A stretch of DNA of 64,000 bases from Anaerosphaera aminiphila DSM 21120 (GCF_900129925.1 NZ_FQXI01000011.1:1-64000), one strand, 5' to 3'. Shown: positions 33,976 to 42,796, numbered from the stretch's first letter. Numbers and translations are program-made. Notes: generated from the sequence alone by a model not told the origin.

Positions 33976-35206
33976 CCCCTAAAAAACTAAGTTGCTCATA
34001 ACCATGAGGATCACTTAAGCTCATATAATCTTTTAAACTCTTTTTATTTGTATAGTTAATTCCCCTATAGACTCCTCCAACAGTTATAAAGTTCTTTGCT
34101 CTTTTAACTGAAATTTTTAGAGGCTTTAAATCATCATACTTAAGTGCGCAGTATGCTCGTGCATTTATTATTCTCTTGGCATACTCAGGTCCAAATCCCG
34201 GAATTTTTAACAAGTCGTCATAGCTTGCCCTATTAATTTCAATTGGAAATCTGCCAATGTTGTCTATTGCCCAATTTGCCTTTGGATCTATTCTCAAGTC
34301 AAAATTCGGATTTGCAGCATTTAAAATTTGTGGCGCTTTAAATCCATAGAATCTCATTAAAAAATCCGCCTGATAAATCCTATGTTCTCTTATTTTAGGA
34401 GGCTTTTCTATTCCCTCTGTATACTTTGATTTTATAACGGGAACATAGTTGGAGTAGTACACTCTCTTCATTAAAAAATTATCATATAAAAACTGAGCTC
34501 TGTTAATAACAGTTAAGTCATCTTCTCTACTTGCTCCAACTATCATCTGTGTAGTCTGTCCTGCCGGAACAAACATTGGAGCTTTTTTAAATTTATTTCT
34601 ATCTTCTCTATTTTCAACTATTGCATTTGAAATGTCAGTCATTGGAGTAAAAATTTTCTCATAGCTCTTTTGTGGCGCAAGCATTATAAGAGATTTTTGG
34701 GTAGGCAGTTCTATATTTATGCTCATTCTATCAATTAACATTCCCAGTTTTCTAGTCAACGTCTCACTGGAGCCTGGAATTGCTTTCATATGTATATAAC
34801 CGTAAAATCTCTTTTCATTCCTTAAAATTTCTGCCACTTCAATTAATCTCTCCATGGTATAGTCAGGACTTTTAATTACTCCACTTGATAAAAAAAGCCC
34901 CTCAATGTAATTTCTCCTGTAGAAATTAACAGTTAAATCAGCAATTTCACCGGCTGTAAACTCCGCTCTTGGAATTTCATTTTCCACTTTATTTATACAG
35001 TACTCACAGTTGTAAATACACTTGTTGGTAAATAAAATTTTAAGTAGCGAAATACACCTTCCATCTTCACTCCAACTGTGGCAAATTCCTCCCATTGAAG
35101 TATTTCCCAAACCACCTTTATTTTTTCTGTTGGAATTACTTGAAGAACAGCTGACATCGTACTTAGCTGCGTCAGTTAAAATTTTAAGTTTAGTTTCTAT
35201 ATCCAT
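33968..35206 (-). CDS. Putative DNA modification/repair radical SAM protein (TIGR03916 type)
   Basis: Cluster cysteines CIYNCEYC (CxxxCxxC pattern) mark a radical SAM domain at about residues 60-290. A C-terminal helix-hairpin-helix, EINRASYDDLLKIPGFGPEYAKRIINAR, indicates DNA binding. With its DUF4130 partner this is a known but uncharacterised pair. ATG 35206 is preceded by AGGTGATGGT; the frame stays open to 35254 but that region holds the promoter. LexA-like boxes overlie the promoter, supporting a DNA-damage role. Confidence 0.9.
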   Translation of the reverse strand: MDIETKLKILTDAAKYDVSCSSSNSNRKNKGGLGNTSMGGICHSWSEDGRCISLLKILFTNKCIYNCEYCINKVENEIPRAEFTAGEIADLTVNFYRRNYIEGLFLSSGVIKSPDYTMERLIEVAEILRNEKRFYGYIHMKAIPGSSETLTRKLGMLIDRMSINIELPTQKSLIMLAPQKSYEKIFTPMTDISNAIVENREDRNKFKKAPMFVPAGQTTQMIVGASREDDLTVINRAQFLYDNFLMKRVYYSNYVPVIKSKYTEGIEKPPKIREHRIYQADFLMRFYGFKAPQILNAANPNFDLRIDPKANWAIDNIGRFPIEINRASYDDLLKIPGFGPEYAKRIINARAYCALKYDDLKPLKISVKRAKNFITVGGVYRGINYTNKKSLKDYMSLSDPHGYEQLSFLGDG

Positions 35207-35223
35207 ACCATCACCTAGAATAA

Positions 35224-35252
35224 TAATACCATCTGAACAAACGTTTGTAAAC
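35224..35252 (-). promoter_or_regulatory. Promoter of the radical-SAM/DUF4130 operon
   Basis: TTTACA (complement of 35247-35252) and TATTAT (complement of 35224-35229) with exactly 17 bases between. Two LexA-like boxes overlap it. Confidence 0.65.
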
Positions 35253-35261
35253 ATATGTTTT
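35236..35261. promoter_or_regulatory. Tandem LexA-like boxes
   Basis: GAACAAACGTTT (35236-35247) and the perfect palindrome AAACATATGTTT (35250-35261) fit the Firmicute LexA pattern GAACnnnnGTTC with one and two changes respectively. They lie in the promoter spacer and over the -35, ideal for repression. Assignment rests on pattern and gene function only. Confidence 0.5.
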
Positions 35262-35272
35262 ATTTGTATTGA

Positions 35273-35304
35273 AAAAATGTTGCCAAGAAAATTGGCAACA
35301 TTTA
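35273..35304 (-). terminator. Terminator of gltS
   Basis: AATGTTGCCAA/TTGGCAACATT stem with T residues on the minus strand, 20 bases beyond the gltS stop. Confidence 0.88.
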
Positions 35305-35323
35305 AATTCTCATTTTATTTTAC

Positions 35324-36544
35324 TTACATATTTCCTGCAATATTCATAAAGAAAGTAATTATTGCAGCATTTGTAAAGTTACTAAACATACCACCTATTA
35401 TAGGAACTATAAAGAATGCCAGTTTTGAATAAGAGTACTTATCACTAACTGCCTTCATATTAGCCATTGAAACCGGAACAGCTCCCATTCCAAATCCAAT
35501 ATGACCTGCTGAAATAATAGCTGCATCATAATCTTTACCCATAAGTGGGAACGTAATAAATCTTACAAATATTATAATTAATATTACTTGTGCAAACAAA
35601 AGAACTACTAACGGCAATGCAAGTTGTGCCAATTCCCAAAGTTTCATTGACATTATAGCCATAGTTACAAATAACTCTAATGAAATATCTCCAATAATGT
35701 CAATTTCCACTTGAGGGATAGCCTCTTGTTTTTGCTTTGAAAACATTGGAACTATATTAGTAAGAATACATCCTCCTACCATACCCATAACGTGTACAGG
35801 AATATTTACACTGTCCGGCAATATAAAGTCAAAGAATTCTTTTATATATGATCCCATACCCAGTCCTATAAATACTAAGATAGTAGCTGTAGTAAATACC
35901 TTTAAACTAACAGGTCTTACAACACTTCCATCTTCTACTTCATCTTCGGTACTGCTATCCTTCATACTTGGATTCCATAAATGTTTCTTTTTAATTAAGT
36001 TGTCTGCTAAAGGACCCCCTATTAAACTTCCTGATACAAGTCCAAATGTAGCTGCTGCAACTGCAACGTTAAGAGCATTTGGATAACCCATGTCAACTGC
36101 CATAGGCCCAAAGCTTGCCGCGTTACCATGGCCACCTGTCATAGGAATAGAACCTGTCATTAGCCCTATCATAGGTTCAACACCTAATGGTGCAGAAAGT
36201 CCTACTGCTACTACGTTTTGTAAAAATGCCAATAGTGCAGCTAAGAATAAAAATATAATAATCTTCTTACCACCACTTTTTAAAAGTGCAAAACTTGCTT
36301 GGAATCCTGCACATGTAAAGAATACATACATAAAGAAATCTTGCATTGTTGAATCAAAAGTAAACTGTGCGATTCCAGTTAAACTTAAAACTAAATTTAT
36401 AATTGCAAATACAAGACCTCCCGCTACTGATGATGGAATACTATATTTTTTAAGAAATGGAAGCCATTCTCTTAGCTTTCTTCCTAAAACCATTAGTATT
36501 ACACAAATAAGTAATGTTTTTTGTACGTTCATTACTATTTCCAT
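35324..36544 (-). CDS. gltS: Sodium/glutamate symporter GltS
   Basis: The 406-residue membrane protein carries the GltS hallmarks: GSIPMTGGHGNAASFGP in the first re-entrant loop region and GHIGFGMGAVPVSMANM in the second, matching the inverted-repeat fold with two GGxGxxxxF-like loops. It imports glutamate with Na+. ATG 36544 follows AAGGAGG with 8-base spacing. Transcribed alone. Glutamate uptake fits the amino-acid-using character of the neighbourhood. Confidence 0.93.
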   Translation of the reverse strand: MEIVMNVQKTLLICVILMVLGRKLREWLPFLKKYSIPSSVAGGLVFAIINLVLSLTGIAQFTFDSTMQDFFMYVFFTCAGFQASFALLKSGGKKIIIFLFLAALLAFLQNVVAVGLSAPLGVEPMIGLMTGSIPMTGGHGNAASFGPMAVDMGYPNALNVAVAAATFGLVSGSLIGGPLADNLIKKKHLWNPSMKDSSTEDEVEDGSVVRPVSLKVFTTATILVFIGLGMGSYIKEFFDFILPDSVNIPVHVMGMVGGCILTNIVPMFSKQKQEAIPQVEIDIIGDISLELFVTMAIMSMKLWELAQLALPLVVLLFAQVILIIIFVRFITFPLMGKDYDAAIISAGHIGFGMGAVPVSMANMKAVSDKYSYSKLAFFIVPIIGGMFSNFTNAAIITFFMNIAGNM

Positions 36545-36739
36545 AAATATTACCTCCTTTTTAATTTTTGTAAATTGCGCATAAAATTTATGCTATAAGA
36601 ATACTATCATCTTGTTAAATACTTGTCAACAAACATTAATGTACTAAAGATATGTTTGAATACAAATAATTATTTATGTCCTTAAAAATTATTAGCCTTA
36701 TTTTTTTATGTATTATAATTTAACTAGGAGGTATTAAAT

Positions 36740-37930
36740 ATGAACTCAAATACAGCACTTTCAAATTTAAAAATTTTAGATTTTACAACACTACTCCCCG
36801 GTCCCTATGCCACTCTTATGCTTGCTGATATGGGTGCAGAAGTTTTAAAAATAAGCTCCCCATCAAAGTTTGACCTTGTAACAGATGGTGAAACAAAAGT
36901 TGAAGATACTAATTTAACTGCCAAAGCACTGTGGATAAATAGGAATAAAAAATCCTTAGCATTAAATCTAAAAACACCTGAGGGAATAGAAATAGTTAAA
37001 AAATTAATATTGCACTATGACATTATAATTGAACAATTTAGACCAGGCGTAATGGATAAGTTAGGACTTTCCTATGAAAAACTCTCTAAAATTAATCCTA
37101 AGTTAATATACTGTTCCATTACAGGCTATGGACAAAGCGGTCCATATAAAAACAGAGCTGGACACGACATAAACTACCTCTCTAAAAGTGGATTGATGTC
37201 ACATTCCGGTAGAGAGTCATCCGGTCCGACACTATATAACACACAAATTGCAGACATTGCAGGAGGCTCGCTACACTCAATAATAGGAATACTTGCTGCA
37301 GTAAATTATAGAAATTTGACAGGTTGTGGACAATACATAGACATATCAATGTTAGATTGCATTATCCCATTAAATTCTCTTGATGGTACTGACTTTTTAG
37401 TAAATTCAAATGAACCCAAGCCTGAAGAAAAACTATTAAATGGCGGAACATTTTACGATTTCTACGAAACAAGAGACGGACGATATTTGTCTGTTGGCTC
37501 TCTTGAACCTAAATTTTTTAATTTATTTGCAAATGCAATTGAACTTCCTGAGCTCATTAATGAAATTAAAGATTTTAAAATCAGTAGAGAATCAAAAGAA
37601 AAAATTAAAAATAAAATTAAAGAAAAAACTCTCTCTCAGTGGACAAATATTTTTAAAGACATCGATTGTTGTGTAGAGCCAGTTTCAAATTTAACTGAAG
37701 CTCTAGTAGAAGATGAACAAATAAAGAGTAGAGGTGTAATTGTTGAAATACCAATAAATGAGGCAGATGAAGTAAGACAATATGCAATGCCCATTAAATT
37801 TTCAAAAACTAAAGCTCAGTACAATCACCTTGGAAGAAAAGTAGGATATGATAATTTTGAAATATTAAGTTCCCTTGGCTATAGTGAATCTGAAATTCTA
37901 GACTTAGAAAAGAGAAGTGTCTTTGATTAG
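36740..37930 (+). CDS. CaiB/BaiF-family CoA-transferase (alpha-methylacyl-CoA racemase-like)
   Basis: The 396-residue protein has the class III CoA-transferase pattern: LDFTTLLPGPYATLMLADMGAEV at the N-terminus, NLKTPEG and EQFRPGVMDKLGL, then the catalytic aspartate in GHDINYLSKSG. Class III enzymes move CoA between carboxylic acids; some members are racemases. Sequence features such as LPGPYATLMLADMGAEVLKI and SKTKAQYNHLG-like end resemble the racemase subgroup as well. ATG 36740 follows AGGAGG. No partner acyl-CoA dehydrogenase or ligase is adjacent, so the pathway is unknown. Confidence 0.88.
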   Translation: MNSNTALSNLKILDFTTLLPGPYATLMLADMGAEVLKISSPSKFDLVTDGETKVEDTNLTAKALWINRNKKSLALNLKTPEGIEIVKKLILHYDIIIEQFRPGVMDKLGLSYEKLSKINPKLIYCSITGYGQSGPYKNRAGHDINYLSKSGLMSHSGRESSGPTLYNTQIADIAGGSLHSIIGILAAVNYRNLTGCGQYIDISMLDCIIPLNSLDGTDFLVNSNEPKPEEKLLNGGTFYDFYETRDGRYLSVGSLEPKFFNLFANAIELPELINEIKDFKISRESKEKIKNKIKEKTLSQWTNIFKDIDCCVEPVSNLTEALVEDEQIKSRGVIVEIPINEADEVRQYAMPIKFSKTKAQYNHLGRKVGYDNFEILSSLGYSESEILDLEKRSVFD

Positions 37931-37949
37931 CCAAAGACACTTTTCTTTT
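37914..37949 (+). terminator. Terminator of the CoA-transferase gene
   Basis: AAGTGTCTTTG (37915-37925) pairs with CAAAGACACTT (37932-37942), followed by TTCTTTT; the stop codon lies in the loop. Confidence 0.88.
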
Positions 37950-37962
37950 ATTTAATAAATTA

Positions 37963-39117
37963 TTAATTTAATCTATACACCACATTAGCCGCCAACTCAA
38001 TTCTTTCAAAAACTGAATCTACAACTGCATATTCTTTTTCTGTATGGTTAAACTCTCCCTTTGCTCCCATGGCACAAACAGTTGGAACTCCTGCAGCCAC
38101 TGTAAATGATGAATCAGATCCTCCCCCTACTTCTACTGGGTGTGGTTCTGGAAATCCTAAACTTACAGCTGTATCTCTAACAAGTTCAAATAATTCCATA
38201 ACTCCATCAGTTCTTTCCATACAACCCATTCCAGCTTTAACCTCATATGTTGTTTTCGTTCCATCTACATAGGTTGTATTTAATATTTTTTCCACATCTC
38301 TTATAATCTCGTCCCCAATTTCCTGATTGACATTACGAGTTAGAACAACAATAGAGCAGTTTCCTGGAATGGTATTATCACTTGTACCTCCATTTATTAA
38401 CCCACAATTTACTAACTTACCTCTAGCTATATCATTTAAATTTTCTAGAGCTATTACCTTGTGTGCAGCTTCTAATATAGCACTCCTACCTTTTTCAGGA
38501 TCATTTCCAGAGTGAGCACTTATTCCTTCTATTGAAATACGAAAAGTTGTTGACCCTTTTCTCCCTACTACAATTCCCTCGTCAACTCTACCTGTTTCAA
38601 AAGTTATTGCAGCTTTAGCTCCTTTAGCTTCTTTCATTATAATTTCACCACAGTTTGAATCTTCATGAGCACTTTCTTCATCACCTGCAAATATAAATTT
38701 TATAGGTCTTTCTTTATATCCTGCCTTCTCTAGAGCTTTAGCAACAAATATAGCCATTACATCTCCAATTTTCATATCTAATGCTCCAGGTCCAGTAGCC
38801 TTGCCATTTTCTATTTTAAAAGGTCTTTTCTCAACTTCTTTTCCACTAAATACTGTATCCATATGCCCTACAAACAATATTGGTTCTTTATTTATTTCAG
38901 GGTTTAAAGTACCTATTAAAGTATTACCAACTTTTTCAAATTCATATATTTTAGTATCACAGCCCATATTTTTAAGTTCATTTTCAAATACTTCACAAAC
39001 TTTATTTACACCCTCTACATCATAAGTTCCACTGTTAATACTAACAACTTTTTCCCATAAATTTAATATCTCTTCTTTATTTTCATTAATATATTCCTTA
39101 ATTATTTCTCTATACAT
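37963..39117 (-). CDS. M20 family metallopeptidase (carboxypeptidase G2-like)
   Basis: The 384-residue enzyme keeps the M20 metal and catalytic set: GHMDTVF (His, Asp), GPGALDMK (bridging Asp), GDEESAHED (catalytic and metal Glu), FETGR and the C-terminal His in EFNHTEKEY. The lid domain begins at about residue 185 (RKGSTTFRISIEGISAHSGNDP). CPG2-like members release C-terminal glutamate or act on amino-acid conjugates and dipeptides. No signal peptide. It follows yjiG by 12 bases in an operon, where E. coli has the isoaspartyl dipeptidase iadA. Confidence 0.92.
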   Translation of the reverse strand: MYREIIKEYINENKEEILNLWEKVVSINSGTYDVEGVNKVCEVFENELKNMGCDTKIYEFEKVGNTLIGTLNPEINKEPILFVGHMDTVFSGKEVEKRPFKIENGKATGPGALDMKIGDVMAIFVAKALEKAGYKERPIKFIFAGDEESAHEDSNCGEIIMKEAKGAKAAITFETGRVDEGIVVGRKGSTTFRISIEGISAHSGNDPEKGRSAILEAAHKVIALENLNDIARGKLVNCGLINGGTSDNTIPGNCSIVVLTRNVNQEIGDEIIRDVEKILNTTYVDGTKTTYEVKAGMGCMERTDGVMELFELVRDTAVSLGFPEPHPVEVGGGSDSSFTVAAGVPTVCAMGAKGEFNHTEKEYAVVDSVFERIELAANVVYRLN

Positions 39118-39129
39118 AATTATTCTCCT

Positions 39130-39633
39130 TTACATTAGCCCCATTGCACTAATTATAAGTTTCATAACAAACATCCCTACTAAACTCATAAACACAGGTA
39201 TAAACAATAATATCATTCTATATTTAGGATTGGTATCAGCCACTAGTACTATTCTTGCATAGTGTCCAACCAATGTACCCATCAACATACAAGGCACTAA
39301 TAAAATTGTAGCTTGTCCAGCAGTAATGACTCCTGCCATATATAAATTTGCTGCTGTAGCTGCTCCTGCCGCTTTCGCAAAGAAGGCTGAAACCAATACA
39401 ACTACAGATTCTCCAGGCAGTCCGAAAAATTTCATAAACGGACCAAATAAACTTCCCAAAATATCTATTAATCCCGTAAGTTTTAGTAACGCTACAATTG
39501 TATAACCCAAAATCATAGCTGGAATTATTTGATTAAGCCCTATACCAACGCCTTTTTTTGCTCCATTCATAAATACTTCTATAGCCGATTCTTTAGCTGG
39601 TTCTTTTTTTTCAATTTTTTTGGCTTCGCTCAT
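39130..39633 (-). CDS. YjiG-family membrane protein (nucleoside-recognition/Gate domain)
   Basis: A 167-residue protein with about four membrane helices and the Gate motif around GAKKGVGIGLNQIIPAMILGY and FGLPGESVVVLVSAFFAKAAG. It is the smaller half of a YjiG/YjiH pair, related to SpmA/SpmB. Such pairs are taken to form a transporter or channel for nucleoside-like or amino-acid compounds, without firm proof. ATG overlaps the yjiH stop by one base. Confidence 0.85.
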   Translation of the reverse strand: MSEAKKIEKKEPAKESAIEVFMNGAKKGVGIGLNQIIPAMILGYTIVALLKLTGLIDILGSLFGPFMKFFGLPGESVVVLVSAFFAKAAGAATAANLYMAGVITAGQATILLVPCMLMGTLVGHYARIVLVADTNPKYRMILLFIPVFMSLVGMFVMKLIISAMGLM

Positions 39634-40274
39634 TATGCTACCTCTTTTCTTTTCTTAGAATTAATATATATTCTGACAATATTTGCTCCTACAACCTTAC
39701 AAACCCAAAGAAATAAAATTATTGCACCTATAGGAAATACAACTATTGGCAATAGTGGTGCTTGAGTTGATATCACATTTAGCACAACTGCTGAAGCCTG
39801 ATATTGATAGGCAACAAATATTGTACGTTCATCATCAGTCATACTTCCATCTTCCACTAACTGTTTTGTCATAACAGCACCAACATCTGAACTTGTAAAA
39901 GATGAAACAAAAGCTAATCCGGCTATTCCTGGAATACCTAGTAAAGGTCTAAGTATAGGAGTAAATAGTTTTTCAGCAGCCTTTAGTCCTCCTAAATGAT
40001 CTACAACATCAATTAATCCCACCGAAAGTGCAGTTGTAGGAATTATTGATAATCCAAATAAAAAACCATCACGAGCTCCCGAACCATTCGCCCCCATAAA
40101 ATTAACTCCGTCTCCTCCAATTACACCAAAACTTCCAATTAAATTGTTTAAATCTAAAGCTTTTAAAGGCCCATCAACATTTCCAAAAATCCCAGAAAAC
40201 ATCAATATTAATATAAATAATGATACCCACCCTTGCCAAGTAACTTTAAATTTTTTTTCGTCTTTTTCACTCAT
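39633..40274 (-). CDS. YjiH-family membrane protein (nucleoside-recognition/Gate domain)
   Basis: A 213-residue membrane protein, larger partner of YjiG, with GARDGFLFGLSIIPTTALSVGLIDV and GIPGIAGLAFVSSFTSSDVGAVMTKQLVEDG motifs. ATG 40274 follows AAGGAGG. First gene of yjiH-yjiG-M20, whose order parallels yjiH-yjiG-iadA in enterobacteria, where it sits with a LysR regulator. The likely role is uptake of the small peptide or conjugate the peptidase cleaves; this is inference. Confidence 0.85.
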   Translation of the reverse strand: MSEKDEKKFKVTWQGWVSLFILILMFSGIFGNVDGPLKALDLNNLIGSFGVIGGDGVNFMGANGSGARDGFLFGLSIIPTTALSVGLIDVVDHLGGLKAAEKLFTPILRPLLGIPGIAGLAFVSSFTSSDVGAVMTKQLVEDGSMTDDERTIFVAYQYQASAVVLNVISTQAPLLPIVVFPIGAIILFLWVCKVVGANIVRIYINSKKRKEVA

Positions 40275-40569
40275 GATTTTCCTCCTTTTTTAATTTAGTG
40301 TAAATTTAAAATAATAGTATATTATCTATTTTTCTTTATGTAGCCATATTATTCATAAATTTACACAAATTGATTAATCTTTAATTTAATTGTATAATTA
40401 GATAATTATATAATCCAATATTAAATTTACATATATTGATAACCTTTTGGTTATATCCATTATAGGATAAATTATAAATTTGGGATTATTATAACTATAT
40501 AAATTAATACATATGAATATTTCATAATAATTATAAGTCATTTAACATATGTACAATTTGGAGGAGAAT
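40275..40569. promoter_or_regulatory. Divergent control region of lysR and yjiHG-M20 operon
   Basis: A 295-base AT-rich spacer between divergent genes, where LysR regulators usually bind. Small symmetrical stretches occur, for example ATAATTAGATAATTATATAAT (near 40395) and AATTATAAATTTGGGATTATTATAAC (near 40471). None is a clear T-N11-A site I would defend. Confidence 0.35.
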
Positions 40570-41448
40570 ATGAATTTATTAAGTTTGAAATATTTTATAA
40601 CCGTTGCTAAATATCAATCTGTTACAAAAGCTTCTAAAGAATTATATATTTCTCAACCAGCTTTGAGTAAGCACATTAAAAAGATTGAAGATTCTTTATA
40701 TTGTGAATTATTCGATAGAAATAATGGTGATTTTAAATTAAATAAATACGGGAAAATAGTTTATAAATATGCAATATTAATTTCTAAATTAATACATTCA
40801 ATGAATTTAGAATTAAAAACATTACAAAACAAAGAAGTTAAATCAGTAAAAATTCTCATTACTTCAGGTTCTAAGCTATTTTCAGAAATAATGCAACTAT
40901 TTAATAAAGAACATCCCAAAACCCTTTTCACTATAACTCAAGATACTACCTTCCCTGAAGAAGCATATATAAAAATTTTTTCAAGCGATGAAATATTAAA
41001 AGCTAACAAACACTTAACACTACTACTGGAAGAAAATATCAAAATTGCTGTACCTATTACACACCATTTAGCTAATAAATCCGAAGTTTCTATTGATGAA
41101 CTAAAAGACGAATCTTTTATTGAGTTATCTGAAGGTCACGATTTAAGAGAAATTACAGATAAATTTTGTAAAGAAAATAAATTCTCACCAACCATATCTT
41201 TTGAATGCGACAACCCTCAATTACTTAGAGAATTAATCCAGCTAGAATTTGGATTAAGCTTTATGCCTGAAATAACATGGAAAGGAAATACTGAAAATAT
41301 TAAACTGCTTAGCCTATCTAATCAAAAAATTAAAAGATATTTGTACATGGAGATTTCAAATGAAAATAAATTAAACTATATAGAAAAACAGTTTACTAAA
41401 TTTTTAATTGATTATTTTTCTAATAAAAAATATAATTCTATTAATTAA
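40570..41448 (+). CDS. LysR-family transcriptional regulator
   Basis: The N-terminal winged helix is standard (LKYFITVAKYQSVTKASKEL, then SQPALSKHIKKIEDSL and LFDRN), residues 1-62. The C-terminal periplasmic-binding-like effector domain runs from about 90. At 292 residues the length is normal. ATG 40570 is preceded by GGAGGAG; the in-frame start at 40549 lies upstream of that site. Divergent from yjiHG-M20, so probably its activator with a peptide or amino-acid effector. Confidence 0.9.
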   Translation: MNLLSLKYFITVAKYQSVTKASKELYISQPALSKHIKKIEDSLYCELFDRNNGDFKLNKYGKIVYKYAILISKLIHSMNLELKTLQNKEVKSVKILITSGSKLFSEIMQLFNKEHPKTLFTITQDTTFPEEAYIKIFSSDEILKANKHLTLLLEENIKIAVPITHHLANKSEVSIDELKDESFIELSEGHDLREITDKFCKENKFSPTISFECDNPQLLRELIQLEFGLSFMPEITWKGNTENIKLLSLSNQKIKRYLYMEISNENKLNYIEKQFTKFLIDYFSNKKYNSIN

Positions 41449-41497
41449 ATTCCTTTCATTGTTGAATGTTTTACTATACTATTTTATCTGCAATATA

Positions 41498-41527
41498 AAA
41501 AGAGTCTTAAAATAGGCTCTTTATTTA
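41498..41527 (+). terminator. Terminator of lysR-type gene
   Basis: AAAGAGTC/GGCTCTTT stem with an AT-rich loop, followed by ATTTATT; moderate. Confidence 0.55.
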
Positions 41528-41737
41528 TTACTTTGGAAAGGCAACACTTTTTTCTACTTACTATTGCGTAATTTTTTGTTTCTACCAATAAAACATAAAT
41601 AGCACATCCAACTATAAGCCACAACAAACGGAAAAATCCTCCCTTTTCATAATAAATTCTCCCTTGAAATAAAATACATATTAAAAATAGTTCTAAAATA
41701 ACTTTATCAAAAATTAATAAATATCATTCTAAATAAA

Positions 41738-41773
41738 AAACCATAACTTTTATTTCCCAAAGTTATGGTTTTA
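41738..41773 (-). terminator. Terminator of the TMEM175-type gene
   Basis: AAACCATAACTTT/AAAGTTATGGTTT, 13 bp, with T-rich tail on the minus strand. Confidence 0.88.
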
Positions 41774-41817
41774 TCGAATACAATAAATTAAAAATTATAA
41801 AATAAGGACACTATACT

Positions 41818-42420
41818 TCACTTTTCCAATTCATCTTTCTCATTTAATCTTAAATACTCTTCCAATCTTTTATTGGGAACTATCCAAAGGACATAATTTA
41901 TAGTATTTATAATAAGTATAAATAAAGGATGAACAAGCCAACCTAAAAGTAAGGCTAGTAAATTTAGTCCCACAGAAATAACTATTTTTTTCAAACTTCT
42001 ATTTTCTCTACGAAATTTCTTCGTATCTTCATCTTTTAAATATAATTGCCATGATAAATTAAAAAAAGATAAATTTACAAATAAAGATACAATTCCATAG
42101 GCTAGTTCTGGCACAAAGGAAGTAATATAATCGCCCACCCACTCTGTTACGAAAGGCAAAAAAGTCAAAGAAAATAGAAAAAGATGGTTTGCCCACAAAA
42201 TACGACCATTAATTACTTTTACAAGACCAAACATATAGTGGTGATTATTCCAATAAGTAGCTACCATAAAAAAACTCAAAGCATATACCAATATTTTATG
42301 CCTTAAATCAACAAGTGAATGTATAGTGTTGGAATTAGGAGAGTGAATAGACAGTACAAGTATTGTAATTACAATTGCCATTACACCGTCACTAAAAGCT
42401 TCTAATCTAGATTTCGACAT
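41818..42420 (-). CDS. TMEM175-family potassium channel (DUF1211)
   Basis: The N-terminus SKSRLEAFSDGVMAIVITILVL has the RxxxFSDG signature of the first pore-lining helix of bacterial TMEM175 channels, and the protein has six membrane helices in 200 residues, the bacterial single-repeat size; four subunits form a K+ leak channel. The C-terminus is charged. ATG 42420 has a weak AAAAGGGGAA site. Transcribed alone with its own terminator. Confidence 0.9.
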   Translation of the reverse strand: MSKSRLEAFSDGVMAIVITILVLSIHSPNSNTIHSLVDLRHKILVYALSFFMVATYWNNHHYMFGLVKVINGRILWANHLFLFSLTFLPFVTEWVGDYITSFVPELAYGIVSLFVNLSFFNLSWQLYLKDEDTKKFRRENRSLKKIVISVGLNLLALLLGWLVHPLFILIINTINYVLWIVPNKRLEEYLRLNEKDELEK

Positions 42421-42642
42421 ATTATTTCCCCTTTTAAATAAAGTTTTATTTAAATATATTATAATATATTTAGCCTAGGAAATATATATTATGTAAATTA
42501 TGCACTTATTTTCTAAGTATTAAATTCTAAATGATAATTTCTCATAAAAATTAATATATATTTACTAGTCAAATTTTATTTTCTATAATACACCAGATCA
42601 CGATATTTATTTAAATACTTTTTAAAATATATCCCTTAATAC

Positions 42643-42667
42643 AAAAAAAGAGCCTTAAATGGCTCTT
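42643..42667 (-). terminator. Terminator of tRNA-Thr
   Basis: AAGAGCC/GGCTCTT with T7 on the minus strand, about 55 bases beyond the tRNA 3' end. Confidence 0.8.
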
Positions 42668-42675
42668 AATTTATT

Positions 42676-42699
42676 AGTACGATTTTAGTACGATTGGTA
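42676..42699. repeat. Tandem TAGTACGATT direct repeat downstream of tRNA-Thr
   Basis: TTAGTACGATT occurs twice in tandem immediately between the tRNA 3' end and its terminator. Meaning unknown; a remnant of recombination next to a tRNA is possible. Confidence 0.5.
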
Positions 42700-42720
42700 T
42701 TTCTTAAATCGCTGTATGTA

Positions 42721-42796
42721 TGGAGCTAACGAGGGGAATCGAACCCCTGACCTCTACATTACCAATGTAGTGCTCTACCTACTGAGCTACGATAGC
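42721..42796 (-). tRNA. tRNA-Thr (anticodon GGT)
   Basis: On the minus strand a 76-base cloverleaf begins GCTATCGTAGCTCAG, has anticodon stem CTACA/TGTAG with loop TTGGTAA (anticodon GGT, threonine), T-loop GGTTCGAATC and an encoded CCA end. The acceptor stem GCTATCG/CGTTAGC has one internal T-T mismatch at the fifth pair. D-, T- and anticodon stems are complete, so it is probably functional. Confidence 0.92.

Larger units (their letters stand above)
41449..41817. other. Intergenic region, 370 bases: terminators and a possible coding remnant
   Basis: Terminators flank this stretch (41498-41527 and 41738-41773). Between them the minus strand stays open for 79 codons (41723 down to 41484) with hydrophobic runs (LFLICILF; LLWLIVGCAIYVLLVE), but no ATG/GTG/TTG start is properly placed. 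An AAGGGAG site before an ATG at about 41663 leads only 12 codons in another frame. It may be a decayed small membrane-protein gene. Confidence 0.4.

Noticed and set aside
42643-42720. Integrated element attached to tRNA-Thr
   Set aside because: No integrase gene and no duplicated tRNA 3' end within the window; only a short tandem repeat is present.
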